From Clostridia bacterium (GTDB lineage: Bacteria; Bacillota; Clostridia; Oscillospirales; CAG-272), in contig JAGDBK010000097.1 of assembly GCA_017959065.1 (NCBI GenBank), positions 1 to 47,304 of the forward strand: a stretch of 47,304 bases of DNA. The letters are read 5' to 3'. The position numbers and the translations under genes are program-made. Positions 1 to 8,011 of this stretch are shown piece after piece (position 1 is the first letter of the stretch; each line of letters starts with the position of its first letter). A model generated the notes under the pieces. The model was not told the DNA's origin. It made no database searches and worked only from the letters and a program-made list of their open reading frames with translations.

Positions 1-21
1 CGATTGATGACAAGATAACAA

Positions 22-97
22 CGGGGTGTGGCTCAGTTGGTAGAGCGCTTGGTTTGGGACCAAGATGCCGCAGGTTCGAATCCTGTCACTCCGACCA
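22..97 (+). tRNA. tRNA-Pro (TGG anticodon)
   Basis: The full cloverleaf can be read. A 7-bp acceptor stem (22-28 with 87-93, one G-T wobble) is present. The anticodon stem is CTTGG/CCAAG (48-52, 60-64) around loop TTTGGGA, with anticodon TGG at 55-57. The T-arm carries GGTTCGAATCC. The 3' CCA is encoded (95-97). The TGG anticodon decodes proline codons by wobble. A strong intrinsic terminator follows 33 bases later, so this is the end of its transcript. The upstream 21 bases could belong to another RNA gene outside the window. Confidence 0.97.
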
Positions 98-98
98 A

Positions 99-121
99 GG
101 CGTGCGGTCTTAAAAGATCGG
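99..121 (-). repeat. 23-bp repeat, left inverted copy
   Basis: On the minus strand this reads CCGATCTTTTAAG followed by ACCGCACGCC. It starts one base after the CCA end of tRNA-Pro. Three copies on the plus strand downstream of the XRE gene match it without gaps at 18-19 of 23 positions. A shorter relative (first 12 bases only) lies on the minus strand at 205-216. Confidence 0.75.
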
Positions 122-129
122 CACGAGAA

Positions 130-156
130 AACCGGCGATTTTCGCCGGTTTTTTTT
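130..156 (+). terminator. Intrinsic terminator of tRNA-Pro
   Basis: A perfect 9-bp stem (AACCGGCGA at 130-138 with TCGCCGGTT at 142-150) has a 3-base loop and runs into eight T residues (149-156). It ends the tRNA-Pro transcript. Confidence 0.92.
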
Positions 157-227
157 CATTTTCTCCGTTTTTTCGCTTTTTCAAAAAACGAAAAAGTAGT
201 GAAATAAAAAGATCGGGCGCCCTTAAA

Positions 228-318
228 ACGGTAGGTGGACAGGAATTGAACCAAAAGGCACCTTATAAAGATGGAAGATTTTAACCACATTAATGGACCA
301 GCGGAACCAACGAAGAGC
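228..318 (-). other. Degenerate tRNA-like sequence
   Basis: On the minus strand this stretch resembles a tRNA in its parts: a D-arm-like GGTCCATTAATGTGGTT, a central block with CTTTATA, and a T-loop-like GGTTCAATTCC followed by CTGTCCACC. However, I could not pair a 7-bp acceptor stem, nor a clean anticodon or T stem, and no CCA end is visible. It is best treated as a decayed or highly divergent tRNA-like element. It lies between tRNA-Pro and the XRE gene, within a 338-base stretch (98-435) that has no protein gene. Confidence 0.25.
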
Positions 319-363
319 TCTTCTTTACAACGATTGGTTTAATTAACAACAACAAATTGATAA

Positions 364-390
364 TTGTTTTTGCAGAAAAATGAGTATAAT
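364..390 (+). promoter_or_regulatory. Likely promoter of the XRE regulator gene
   Basis: A consensus -10 box TATAAT lies at 385-390. A weak -35 candidate, TTGTTT, lies at 364-369 with a short 15-bp spacer. Transcription would start near 397, inside the palindrome at 397-408. This supports the downstream ATG at 436 as the start codon, because the earlier in-frame TTG at 364 would lie inside the promoter. Confidence 0.55.
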
Positions 391-391
391 T

Positions 392-416
392 ACTTGTGTA
401 AGCTTACAAAACAAGT
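392..416 (+). promoter_or_regulatory. Palindromic operator candidate before XRE gene
   Basis: TGTAAGCTTACA (397-408) is a perfect 12-bp palindrome. It is enclosed by a wider inverted pair, ACTTGT (392-397) and ACAAGT (411-416). It sits between the -10 box and the ribosome site (AAAGGA at 421-426) of the XRE gene. XRE repressors often bind such sites at their own promoters, so autoregulation is a reasonable inference. Confidence 0.5.
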
Positions 417-435
417 ATTGAAAGGAAAACACAAA

Positions 436-1599
436 ATGAATGTCAAAATTGGGACGAAAATAAAAAACTTGCGTGCTCGCGACGGCATCACACAGGAAAA
501 ACTTGCATCTGCGCTCGGGGTAACCGCACAGGCTGTCAGCAAATGGGAAAGCGAAAACGGGTATCCAGATCTTGAATTTCTGACACCCATCGCAAACTTT
601 TTTAATGTTTCACTTGACGAGCTTTTCAGTCACGATCTTGCCGAAAAACAACGGAGAATCGATGAATACTGTGCTGAATATGACGAACTCTTCCGGAACT
701 GGTCGTTACCGGAAAAACGTGTAGAACTAATGCGTCGTGCACTTGCAGAATACCCTGCAAACGAAAAGCTTTTATTCCGTCTGGCTACGGCTCTGTGGTA
801 TAAATGGGATAATGAAGTAAGATCATGCGATGATATCGGCACATGTATCGACGGAAAGTACAAGCGCGATCAAAACAAAGTTAGAAGCATAAAAGGATGG
901 GATGAACCGAGACAGATAATGGAAGAATTGCTTTCGAATTCAACGGACGACATTATTCGTTATGAAAGTACACAACTGTTGATTTATTTGTACAGCAACA
1001 TAGGCGAAAAAGAACGAGCCATTGAACTAGCGGAACATTATCCGGATTCGAAGAATACTTTTTTAGCTACTGCTTTTATGTTAAATTATGAAGATGACTC
1101 CAAAATGTATAGTCAACGCCTTATTATTGGCGGACTTGATGATTTGACGCGTAAACTGCCTCGATGTGTGGAAGATAGAGAAACGAAGAAGAAAGCAATC
1201 GAAAAATTGATTGATTTGTACGATCTCGTCTTTTCCGGTATATATGGATTTTACAATTCGAATCTTTTTAGTTTATATGAGGAATATACTGAATTATTGT
1301 TAAGAGATGATTGTAAAGAAAAAGCATTTAAAATGCTCGAAAAAGCGGTTGAACATGTTAAAGCATATGACGATTATATTGACAAACTGCGCAGATATGG
1401 GGAGTTTAGATATACGTCGCCATTTACAGACAAGTTGAAAGATGAATCAAATAAGGTATATGCTGTAAAACAATTGCCAGAATTTCTCAAATGCGTATTG
1501 AAAGACAAGAATGATATTATATATCAGAAATTTAACAGTTTTCCAGGCTATATAAATCTTGTGAAAAGTATCGAAAGGGAAATTACCGAAAACACATAA
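436..1599 (+). CDS. XRE-family transcriptional regulator with helical C-terminal region
   Basis: This is a 387-residue DNA-binding protein. Residues 5-60 form a Cro/C1-type helix-turn-helix, with the typical core TQEKLASALGVTAQAVSKWE. The remaining ~320 residues are charged and alpha-helical, like the TPR-like sensor regions of larger XRE proteins; no enzyme motif is visible. The ATG at 436 was chosen because an AAAGGA site sits 9 bases upstream and a promoter covers the longer frame from 364. The gene is clearly more AT-rich than its neighbours, stands alone downstream of a tRNA, and is flanked by copies of a 23-bp repeat. All three suggest acquisition by transfer. Its targets are unknown; the promoter palindrome suggests self-control. 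Confidence 0.85.
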   Translation: MNVKIGTKIKNLRARDGITQEKLASALGVTAQAVSKWESENGYPDLEFLTPIANFFNVSLDELFSHDLAEKQRRIDEYCAEYDELFRNWSLPEKRVELMRRALAEYPANEKLLFRLATALWYKWDNEVRSCDDIGTCIDGKYKRDQNKVRSIKGWDEPRQIMEELLSNSTDDIIRYESTQLLIYLYSNIGEKERAIELAEHYPDSKNTFLATAFMLNYEDDSKMYSQRLIIGGLDDLTRKLPRCVEDRETKKKAIEKLIDLYDLVFSGIYGFYNSNLFSLYEEYTELLLRDDCKEKAFKMLEKAVEHVKAYDDYIDKLRRYGEFRYTSPFTDKLKDESNKVYAVKQLPEFLKCVLKDKNDIIYQKFNSFPGYINLVKSIEREITENT

Positions 1600-1615
1600 C
1601 GCGACATAATCCGAG

Positions 1616-1734
1616 CCGATCTTTTTAGGCCGTACGCACCGATCTTTTAAGGTCACACAGCACCTTCCGGAAAAGCCGGAAAAGTGCCAAACGCACCGGA
1701 TTCTTTCCAATCCGATCTAAAACGACCGCACACC
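1616..1734 (+). repeat. 23-bp repeats, three right-hand copies
   Basis: Copies lie at 1616-1638, 1639-1661 and 1712-1734. The first two are directly head to tail. All begin CCGATCT and share the later block RCCRCAC-like bases with the left copy at 99-121. A more degenerate copy may begin near 1696. The 1600-1896 interval has no gene; besides these repeats it holds small inverted repeats (CGGATT/AATCCG at 1697-1714) and the putP terminator. Confidence 0.7.
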
Positions 1735-1822
1735 ACATAAACGGCGGAACGCGGCTTTTTTAGCTTCGAATCCGTCCGTTTTTCTTTTTGACAAGCAATT
1801 TTCCGCACCCGGATTTCATACC

Positions 1823-1872
1823 GGAAAAAGAATCCCCGCCGTTCCTTCATTACCTGACGGAAAACGGCGGGG
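1823..1872 (-). terminator. Intrinsic terminator of putP
   Basis: On the minus strand a 10-bp stem, CCCCGCCGTT/AACGGCGGGG (1863-1872 with 1834-1843), is followed by ATTCTTTTTC. It lies 24 bases beyond the stop codon of the symporter gene. Confidence 0.85.
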
Positions 1873-1896
1873 AATAAGGCACTTTAGATTAGTTTA

Positions 1897-3444
1897 TCAG
1901 TCTTTCTCGCTTACTACAGATTCAAATTCCTTGCTTATCAGTTCAAGATTCTTCGCTTCGGCCTTCTGAGTGAGAAGGCTGACAATAACATTGATGACGA
2001 TGCCGCAGATAAAGGCGGGGAGAAGTTCATAGAGATCGAAGACGCCTCCGATGGGACGGACGCAGTATTTCCAAATAAAGACCATCGCGCCGCCGCAGAT
2101 CATGCCCGCGATCGCACCGTATTTTGTACTCTTCTTCCAAAACAGCGAGAGGAGCATCGTCGGTCCGAAGGCCGCACCGAACCCGGCCCAGGCGAAGGAT
2201 ACTATCGTGAAGACGCTTCCTTCCTCTCTTGCCCAGACGATAGCTATGATCCCGATTACGATGACGGCCGCTCTTGCTATGATCATTGCAAGTTTGTCAG
2301 AGATCTTAAGCTTGAACGTGTCCTGAAGCAGATCCTGGGTCACGCTTGAAGCAGCTGCAAGCAGCTGAGAGTCGGCTGTCGACATCGTAGCCGCCAGAAT
2401 ACCGGAGAGGATGACGCCCGCGATCAGTGCGAGAACAGGTCCGTAACTGCCCAGAAGTTCGGCGATCTTAATAATGATCTGCTGAGAATCTTCAGGTTTC
2501 AATGAGTCTATGGAATTGTTGGCGATCATCGCGCTTCCGACGACGCCGATGAGGATTGCAACGCTCATTGCGATAAATACCCATATTGTAGCGACTCGTC
2601 TGGAAAGGGTGAGCTTCTTTGAGTCTTTGATTGCCATGAACCTAAGAAGAATATGAGGCATTCCAAAGTAACCGAGGCCCCAGGCGAGAGTCGATACTAT
2701 GAGCAGCGGAGTGTATGAGGCGGCGGTGCCGGTAGCCGCATCATAACCCTGTGTGACATTGAGGAAACCTGGAAGCGAAGTGGCGTTTTCAACAACATTC
2801 GACCATCCGCCCGCCGAAGAGATTCCGAAGAAGACAACTATCAGGAGCGCTCCGGTCATAACGATGGACTGTATAAGGTCGGAAGTCGAAGCGGCGAGGA
2901 AACCGCCCAGCGAGGTATACACCAGAATGACTATCGCGGAGATGAGCATCGCCCAGAAATAGTCAACTTTGAAAAGGCTGGAGAAGAGCGTGCCGCAAGC
3001 GTTGAAGCCGGATGCGACGTACGGAATGAAGAAGACTATTATAACGAGGGCGGCGAAAAGGGATATAACATGACTTTTGTCATGATAACGGCGCGAGAAG
3101 AAATCCGGAATTGTGACCGCGCCCAGCTTGTTCGAATAATGACGTATGCGCTTGGCAACTACCAGCCAGTTGATGTAGGTGCCTACGCCAAGGCCGAGAG
3201 CTGTCCAGAAAGCTTCCGGCAGACCGGTGGCTAGAGCCACTCCGGGCAGGCCCAAAAGCAGCCAGGAACTCATGTCGGAAGCCTCGGCGCTCATCGCGGT
3301 AACCAGCGGCCCCAGCTTTCGTCCGCCAAGATAGAAATCCGTGGTCGAACGGTTCTTTCTGGAGAAAAGGATCCCGAGGACGATCATTCCCACAAGATAA
3401 ACACCCATGGCGATCATCATCATAATGTGTTGAGTACTGATCAT
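1897..3444 (-). CDS. putP: Sodium/proline symporter
   Basis: This 515-residue inner-membrane protein of the sodium:solute symporter family imports proline with Na+. The N-terminal segment YLGGRKLGPLVTAMSAEASD, continuing with MSSWLLLGLPG, closely follows the PutP signature that holds the Na+/proline ligands. The core Na+-site motif ATMSTADSQLL is present near residue 355. About 13 hydrophobic segments span the chain and the length fits the family (about 500). The ATG is preceded by a GAGGAG site. The gene has its own promoter and terminator, so it is probably monocistronic. Preference for proline over another solute is inferred from motif similarity. Confidence 0.93.
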   Translation of the reverse strand: MISTQHIMMMIAMGVYLVGMIVLGILFSRKNRSTTDFYLGGRKLGPLVTAMSAEASDMSSWLLLGLPGVALATGLPEAFWTALGLGVGTYINWLVVAKRIRHYSNKLGAVTIPDFFSRRYHDKSHVISLFAALVIIVFFIPYVASGFNACGTLFSSLFKVDYFWAMLISAIVILVYTSLGGFLAASTSDLIQSIVMTGALLIVVFFGISSAGGWSNVVENATSLPGFLNVTQGYDAATGTAASYTPLLIVSTLAWGLGYFGMPHILLRFMAIKDSKKLTLSRRVATIWVFIAMSVAILIGVVGSAMIANNSIDSLKPEDSQQIIIKIAELLGSYGPVLALIAGVILSGILAATMSTADSQLLAAASSVTQDLLQDTFKLKISDKLAMIIARAAVIVIGIIAIVWAREEGSVFTIVSFAWAGFGAAFGPTMLLSLFWKKSTKYGAIAGMICGGAMVFIWKYCVRPIGGVFDLYELLPAFICGIVINVIVSLLTQKAEAKNLELISKEFESVVSEKD

Positions 3445-3486
3445 TTCAGTTGTTCTCCTCTATAGCCAGAATAATAATGTATTTGT

Positions 3487-3515
3487 ATGATATCACACGA
3501 AATTACAGAACGCAA
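3487..3515 (-). promoter_or_regulatory. Predicted putP promoter
   Basis: On the minus strand TTGCGT (3510-3515), a 17-bp spacer and TATCAT (3487-3492) with an extended TGn -10 element lie about 43 bases before the putP ATG. Confidence 0.5.
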
Positions 3516-3540
3516 TATAAAACACAGTACATACTTTTTT

Positions 3541-3592
3541 ACAAAAAATATCGCCTGAATCATAAAGAAATATGATAATCAGGCGATTTTTT
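3541..3592 (-). terminator. Terminator downstream of the tetR gene
   Basis: A perfect 9-bp stem, ATCGCCTGA/TCAGGCGAT (3550-3558, 3579-3587), has a T-rich tail on the minus strand (3541-3549). It also has T residues on the plus side, so it could work in both directions. It separates the tetR gene from the putP promoter. Confidence 0.85.
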
Positions 3593-3630
3593 ATATAGAC
3601 TGAAGTATAGACTAAAAAATATACGTATAA

Positions 3631-4212
3631 TTATTTCTTCAAATATCCCAAATAATGGGGCAGAAGAACGGACGAATACTGGGTCAGAGAATAGCTGCCG
3701 CCGCATATGCACCAGTCATACAGGAGTGCCCGCTCCAGTATTGCATAAGACCGGATAATATCGGTGACGGGGATGTCGTCTCTTAATTCACCTCTCTGCT
3801 GTCCTTCTGTGCAGATCCGTCTTAGGTATTTGAAATAGAACCTGTTTCTATCCAACAGATGCCGTTCGCTTGTGGTGGTAAGCTGTGTTGAGAGCATCCG
3901 TGTCAGAAGTTCCAGGGATACCGTGTTTTCTATCATGAAAAAGAGTTCTCTGTTAAGAAGGATAAGTTTGTCAAAGCTGTTCATCTCGGGGTCGACGGTC
4001 TCGCTCAGTGCTCTGTATTTATCATCGAACAATGTGGAGAGGGAGGCAAGAAGAGAATCCTTCCCCGGGAAATAATGATAAAATGATCCTTTTGAGGTGT
4101 GCGAGCGCTCTATGATATCATCGACCGTCGTATCATCGTAACCTTTTTCGTAGAACAGCTCCCATGCTGACTTTATGATCCTGTTTCGTGTATCGGTCGG
4201 ATGTTTTGACAT
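3631..4212 (-). CDS. TetR/AcrR-family transcriptional regulator
   Basis: This is a 193-residue one-component regulator. Residues 8-55 form the TetR helix-turn-helix, with the hallmark TSKGSFYHYFPGKDSLL recognition region. The C-terminal ~130 residues are a helical ligand-binding and dimerisation region without a recognisable pocket. A strong GGGGGAGGAA ribosome site lies about 9 bases upstream of the ATG. It is 48 bases downstream of the beta-helix protein gene on the same strand, and the two may be co-transcribed. Its ligand and targets cannot be told from sequence; the beta-helix gene and putP are the natural local candidates. Confidence 0.9.
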   Translation of the reverse strand: MSKHPTDTRNRIIKSAWELFYEKGYDDTTVDDIIERSHTSKGSFYHYFPGKDSLLASLSTLFDDKYRALSETVDPEMNSFDKLILLNRELFFMIENTVSLELLTRMLSTQLTTTSERHLLDRNRFYFKYLRRICTEGQQRGELRDDIPVTDIIRSYAILERALLYDWCICGGSYSLTQYSSVLLPHYLGYLKK

Positions 4213-4260
4213 CAGAGTGTTTCCTCCCCCGTGAAAGTCGATTATGAAAAATAGCTGTTT

Positions 4261-6285
4261 CTATCGGACGGAATCCGTTGAATTGCGCGGGCCGGCGTCA
4301 CCGCTTTCGATGGGCCTGAATCCGAGTTCCAATGCCGGGGAACCTGGTCTGAGTCTGAAATCGAAATGCTCCGCGTCCTCAAACATAGGATCGGATGTCA
4401 TGGACTCGTGCTCGAACCCAGCCGCCTGCAGATCGGCGAGATACAGGATGGTTTCGTTTCCCTCTTCATGAAAAACGCAGAATACCGGTTCGCGGCCTGA
4501 GATATCGTAAATCAAATTGCGGCTTGACGCTACTGTTTTCTGACTTATCTGATCCCGGCTGATGCTGTAGACAGGTACGCCGTCGGCGCAGATGATGTTG
4601 TTTTCGAAAATCACGGACAGATGGGGCTCCGGCCGCGTAACGCAGATCATCTGTTCGCCTGAGAAAGCGAAAATGTTGTTTCTGACAGTGTTCATCGATC
4701 CGTAATGCTGATGAAAGGAACTGTCGGAGCAGTTGTAGCAGATATTGTTCTCCAGCGTTATGAATGATGAGCCTTCATCCGTATACAGCGCCCATCCGCC
4801 GTAGTTCCTGGATCTTATGTCGTGTATGACGTTTCCGCTGACGACTGTGCCAGGCTGTTCCCCCAGCAGGTATACTCCGCCCATGTCAGACAGCATTCCG
4901 TTTCCTAGATGGTGTATATGGTTTTTTTCTATGCGGTTGTCTCTTGATATGCTCGGAGAGTATCCCCATACCCATCCGGCGGATACTCCGGTATAGTACA
5001 GACGGGATATCTCATTGTGTGCGACCGTGTTCTCATAAGAGTGTTTCATCAGGATGCCGCATGCGGCAAAATATCTCTGACCGCACTGCGTTATAGTGCA
5101 GTCTTCAACGGTGTTGCCGTATGTGTGTTCGCATTCCGGCGAATCGATCTTTCCCCCGGATATTACGACGCCGCCGGCTCCTCCGTCCCTGATCAGGGTC
5201 CTCATGATGCGTATCCCGTGACAGCCTTCATTTACAACAAATCCGTGCAGACCGAAATTCTCCATGGCGCAGTCTTCGAACGAGCAGTTCTCGGCATAAG
5301 TCAATGAAACAGCACCGTCCGCCTGCGAGACCGCCTGGCCGTCAGAAGCGAATCTCACTTCCTCACCGTTATAAAAGGAAGATGATCCGTATTCCCCTCT
5401 GGTGATGCCCATTTTAACTCCGCGAAAGCTGATGTTCTTCACTGGGGCGTCAGGAGTTCCTTCAATTTGAAACAGTTTTGAGATCTGAGGGACGAAGGCT
5501 TCTATGGTTTCGGGAGTGACGGACTCATCTCTAGGAACATAATATATCCTGTCTCCATCTCTGTACCAGTCGTCCTTGTGACCAAAAGATTCCGCAACGT
5601 TCTCAAGACAGTATTCGAGCCTGGACGGCGTTCCGTCTTCGCCCGCGATGCTGAACCGTGAACGGTAGAGCATGGTGACGCGTCTGGATTCCCTGTCGTA
5701 GCTTTCGATCGGCGTGTGTTCGTCGGACCAGAAGTGACAGAAACTGATCTGTATGCGGTCAATGTTTTTAAAATCACGAAAATCGCCTTCCCGCGCTGTG
5801 AACCATTTTGAGGATGAAAAAGGCTCGAGACTGCGGTTTTCGACATCTTCCGCATACAGCCACTCGGTTTCAGGATATCTGGTCATTTTCGCTCTGCTGC
5901 CGTTGACGAAAAAGTCTGAAAAATCCGGCAGATCTCCGACATGAGCTGAGAGACACCTTGCTCCGTTGTACATGTCCCAGTTCCAGCCTTTTATCTGTCT
6001 TCCGCCGATAATGCGGACATTGCCTCCGCGGTCGGGTTCGACGGTGATCCTGTTCAGGCCGGATCCGAGGCATAATGTACTGTCGAGGCAGTAAAGGCCT
6101 TCCGCCAGCCGGATCGAAATGGGCTGACCGATCCCGGAGCGTCTGAGTTCTTTAACGAATGCGAACGCGGACCTTAGAGACGGGAAAGGACTTCCCGTCG
6201 CTTCCGGACTGCGTTCGGTTCCGCCGGTTTCACTTCCCGAGTTGGGAGAAACAAAAAGCGAAGTGATCTCATTACATGATATCAT
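4261..6285 (-). CDS. Right-handed parallel beta-helix protein, glycoside-hydrolase-like
   Basis: This is a 674-residue protein with many degenerate beta-helix turns from about residue 260 to 620, seen as repeated N-rich steps such as NTVEDCTITQCG, NTVAHNEISRL, NRIEKNHIHHLGNG and TVVSGNVIHDIRSRNYGG. The N-terminal region has VRIIGGRQIKGW and NGSRAKMTRYP motifs common in beta-helix carbohydrate-active proteins of the GH141-like type. No signal peptide is visible, so it probably acts in the cytoplasm on imported oligosaccharides. The ATG at 6285 was chosen because CAGGAGA lies just before it; an in-frame TTG eight codons earlier would contain that site. The exact substrate is unknown. An isomerase or lyase with the same fold is the alternative. 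Confidence 0.75.
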   Translation of the reverse strand: MISCNEITSLFVSPNSGSETGGTERSPEATGSPFPSLRSAFAFVKELRRSGIGQPISIRLAEGLYCLDSTLCLGSGLNRITVEPDRGGNVRIIGGRQIKGWNWDMYNGARCLSAHVGDLPDFSDFFVNGSRAKMTRYPETEWLYAEDVENRSLEPFSSSKWFTAREGDFRDFKNIDRIQISFCHFWSDEHTPIESYDRESRRVTMLYRSRFSIAGEDGTPSRLEYCLENVAESFGHKDDWYRDGDRIYYVPRDESVTPETIEAFVPQISKLFQIEGTPDAPVKNISFRGVKMGITRGEYGSSSFYNGEEVRFASDGQAVSQADGAVSLTYAENCSFEDCAMENFGLHGFVVNEGCHGIRIMRTLIRDGGAGGVVISGGKIDSPECEHTYGNTVEDCTITQCGQRYFAACGILMKHSYENTVAHNEISRLYYTGVSAGWVWGYSPSISRDNRIEKNHIHHLGNGMLSDMGGVYLLGEQPGTVVSGNVIHDIRSRNYGGWALYTDEGSSFITLENNICYNCSDSSFHQHYGSMNTVRNNIFAFSGEQMICVTRPEPHLSVIFENNIICADGVPVYSISRDQISQKTVASSRNLIYDISGREPVFCVFHEEGNETILYLADLQAAGFEHESMTSDPMFEDAEHFDFRLRPGSPALELGFRPIESGDAGPRNSTDSVR

Positions 6286-6371
6286 CTCTGTCTCCTGACT
6301 GAAAAACAAATTCGCGAATCTGACGGCAGCGTTGACGGTAATGGCGCCTTGTCATTTTCACAGAACTGGGG

Positions 6372-7127
6372 CTATTTTGAAACGGCGGAAACCAGTTTCA
6401 GAAATTTTGTATCGTTCATCTGTTCGTTGGTGACATATTCGCCGTTGTAAAAAAGCGCGTATGTGGTCACGGGGGAAGGTGCGTTTCTTGCATCAGCCGC
6501 AGTCTCAAGAAGAACGGCCCTGAATTTTATGCCGTTTTCAGCCGCTGTTTGCTCAACTATCGGAACATATTTTGCGTTGAACGGACACTGGTGAGTGTAA
6601 TAGAGGACAAATCCGTCGCCGTCCGTGCGGGGATGCCGCGCGCATTCTTTGAATCCCGGCCGTGTAGCGTCGGGAGAAAAAGGAAGATACCATAAATCGA
6701 TTCCGTTGTCTGCCTCGTCGCACACTGTAAAACCTTTGTGCTTAAGATAGCCCGGGTCAGCGAGGAAAGGTTTCTTTTTGGGGGATGAAAGTATGCAGAG
6801 ACCTTTTCTCCCTTTCTCCTTGCTGTCAGCGATGCATTCTCCCAGGAGATCGTTCGAATAACCGTGTCCCTTGAATGATCCGGAGACCCAGAGACAGTCT
6901 ATATACATATATCCGTCAGCATCTATCGGATTCCACGCGTTTTCAGCCGGTATGTATTCTATGAAGCATTTACCGCGCTCGGTGCTTTTCAGGAAGACGA
7001 GACCTTCGTCGAAACGTTCCGAAAGCCAGGCTTTCTTGGAAGCGACCTGGATATCGCGGTTGTTCGAAATTGCGCAGCATATGTGCTCTTTTTCAATGTT
7101 TTCCTTTGTGACCCTGATATATTCCAT
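6372..7127 (-). CDS. GNAT N-acetyltransferase with YoaP-like C-terminal domain
   Basis: This 251-residue protein has two parts. The first ~150 residues are a GNAT fold, with beta-strand 4 and pyrophosphate-loop region YIDCLWVSGSFKGHGYSNDLL, which binds acetyl-CoA. The last ~90 residues match the YoaP-like domain: thioredoxin-like, with YTHQCPFNAKYVP, then a strand and VTTYALFYNGEYVTNEQMND. The natural acceptor of this family is not established. A GGAG site lies 7 bases before the ATG. It reads in the same direction as the beta-helix gene, 86 bases upstream of it. Confidence 0.85.
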   Translation of the reverse strand: MEYIRVTKENIEKEHICCAISNNRDIQVASKKAWLSERFDEGLVFLKSTERGKCFIEYIPAENAWNPIDADGYMYIDCLWVSGSFKGHGYSNDLLGECIADSKEKGRKGLCILSSPKKKPFLADPGYLKHKGFTVCDEADNGIDLWYLPFSPDATRPGFKECARHPRTDGDGFVLYYTHQCPFNAKYVPIVEQTAAENGIKFRAVLLETAADARNAPSPVTTYALFYNGEYVTNEQMNDTKFLKLVSAVSK

Positions 7128-7222
7128 GTCCTTACTCCATAAATGATCGTATTATGATCTGATTTGATCCGAAGAGATTCCCGAACCGTTATAATTCATA
7201 TCAGCAAAAGGCTAATATGTAC

Positions 7223-7258
7223 CAAAAGTATCCGCGGCGTTTACCGCGGATACTTTTG
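7223..7258 (-). terminator. Hairpin ending the lytTR/liaF-like unit
   Basis: A perfect 15-bp inverted repeat (7223-7237 with 7244-7258) contains CAAAAGTATCCGCGG and a 6-base loop. The stem itself ends in TTTT on either strand. It lies 26 bases beyond the LiaF-like gene stop and is a plausible intrinsic terminator, possibly bidirectional. Confidence 0.7.
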
Positions 7259-7284
7259 ATTTAACAGCATAAATGAGCAAGCGG

Positions 7285-8007
7285 TCACTCGAACACTACG
7301 CTGACAGAACCGATGTTGTCCAACACTTCGAGCTCAAGAGGAATATCCCCTTCCTTGTCGCGGGCCGGGATGAACACTCTTCCAAGGTTGTCGGTGGACT
7401 TGCTGACGACTTTCCATTCGGAGGGGACGAAGATCGTCACTGAACCGAGGTTCTCGCGTACGGTTATCCTGCCGCCGCCGGTATATGTCTCTTTATTGGA
7501 AATGTATACTTTTGTCGTGCCCAGATGTTCCGTTATTACCGCGCCGGACAGGTCGGATCCGTCAAGGTATACTGTCTGGCTGCCGATCTTGCCGCCGTCC
7601 CCTATGCTGTACTGCTTGCCGTTGACAGAGACGACATGCTTCGGACGGAATATGAACTTGAATCCGATGGTGAGCAGGAGAGCCGCAAGAAGGACTATCC
7701 AGTTTGAGATCAGGTTCTCACCCGGCCTTCCTATAGCTGCTGCAATTGTTCCTTCAAATATGATAAACAGAAAAGCAAGCGGGAAAAACACGTTTGTGAA
7801 TCTGAATTTGACTATCTCGCAGATCAGCCAGGCCACCGCGAGGATCCCGGCGATAATATGCCAAACTGTTACGGTGCTGCCGAAGCTGACTCCCAGCCCG
7901 TCCATCACGAGTATGACCGCGGTAAGGATCAGAACCAGTCCCCAGAACAGGAAACGGAAGCGCGGTCTTGTCCTGCCGTTCATTTCTTTGATCTCAGTAT
8001 TCTTCAT
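7285..8007 (-). CDS. LiaF-like membrane protein (DUF5668 / cell-wall stress family)
   Basis: This 240-residue protein has four hydrophobic segments in the first ~115 residues (for example FRFLFWGLVLILTAVILVM) and a soluble beta-rich C-terminal half with repeated GS/LGTTKVYIS, NLGSVTIFVP and NIGSVSVVFE strands. This is the architecture of LiaF-type proteins that restrain cell-envelope stress signalling. It follows the LytTR gene by 4 bases, so the two form one operon: a DNA-binding protein plus a membrane partner. Its role as a membrane regulator of the LytTR protein is inferred from that pairing. Confidence 0.85.
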   Translation of the reverse strand: MKNTEIKEMNGRTRPRFRFLFWGLVLILTAVILVMDGLGVSFGSTVTVWHIIAGILAVAWLICEIVKFRFTNVFFPLAFLFIIFEGTIAAAIGRPGENLISNWIVLLAALLLTIGFKFIFRPKHVVSVNGKQYSIGDGGKIGSQTVYLDGSDLSGAVITEHLGTTKVYISNKETYTGGGRITVRENLGSVTIFVPSEWKVVSKSTDNLGRVFIPARDKEGDIPLELEVLDNIGSVSVVFE

Positions 8008-8011
8008 CTTA

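Noticed and set aside
1616..1734. CRISPR array
   Set aside because: The 23-bp units are degenerate, partly head to tail without spacers, only three in number, and no cas gene is present.
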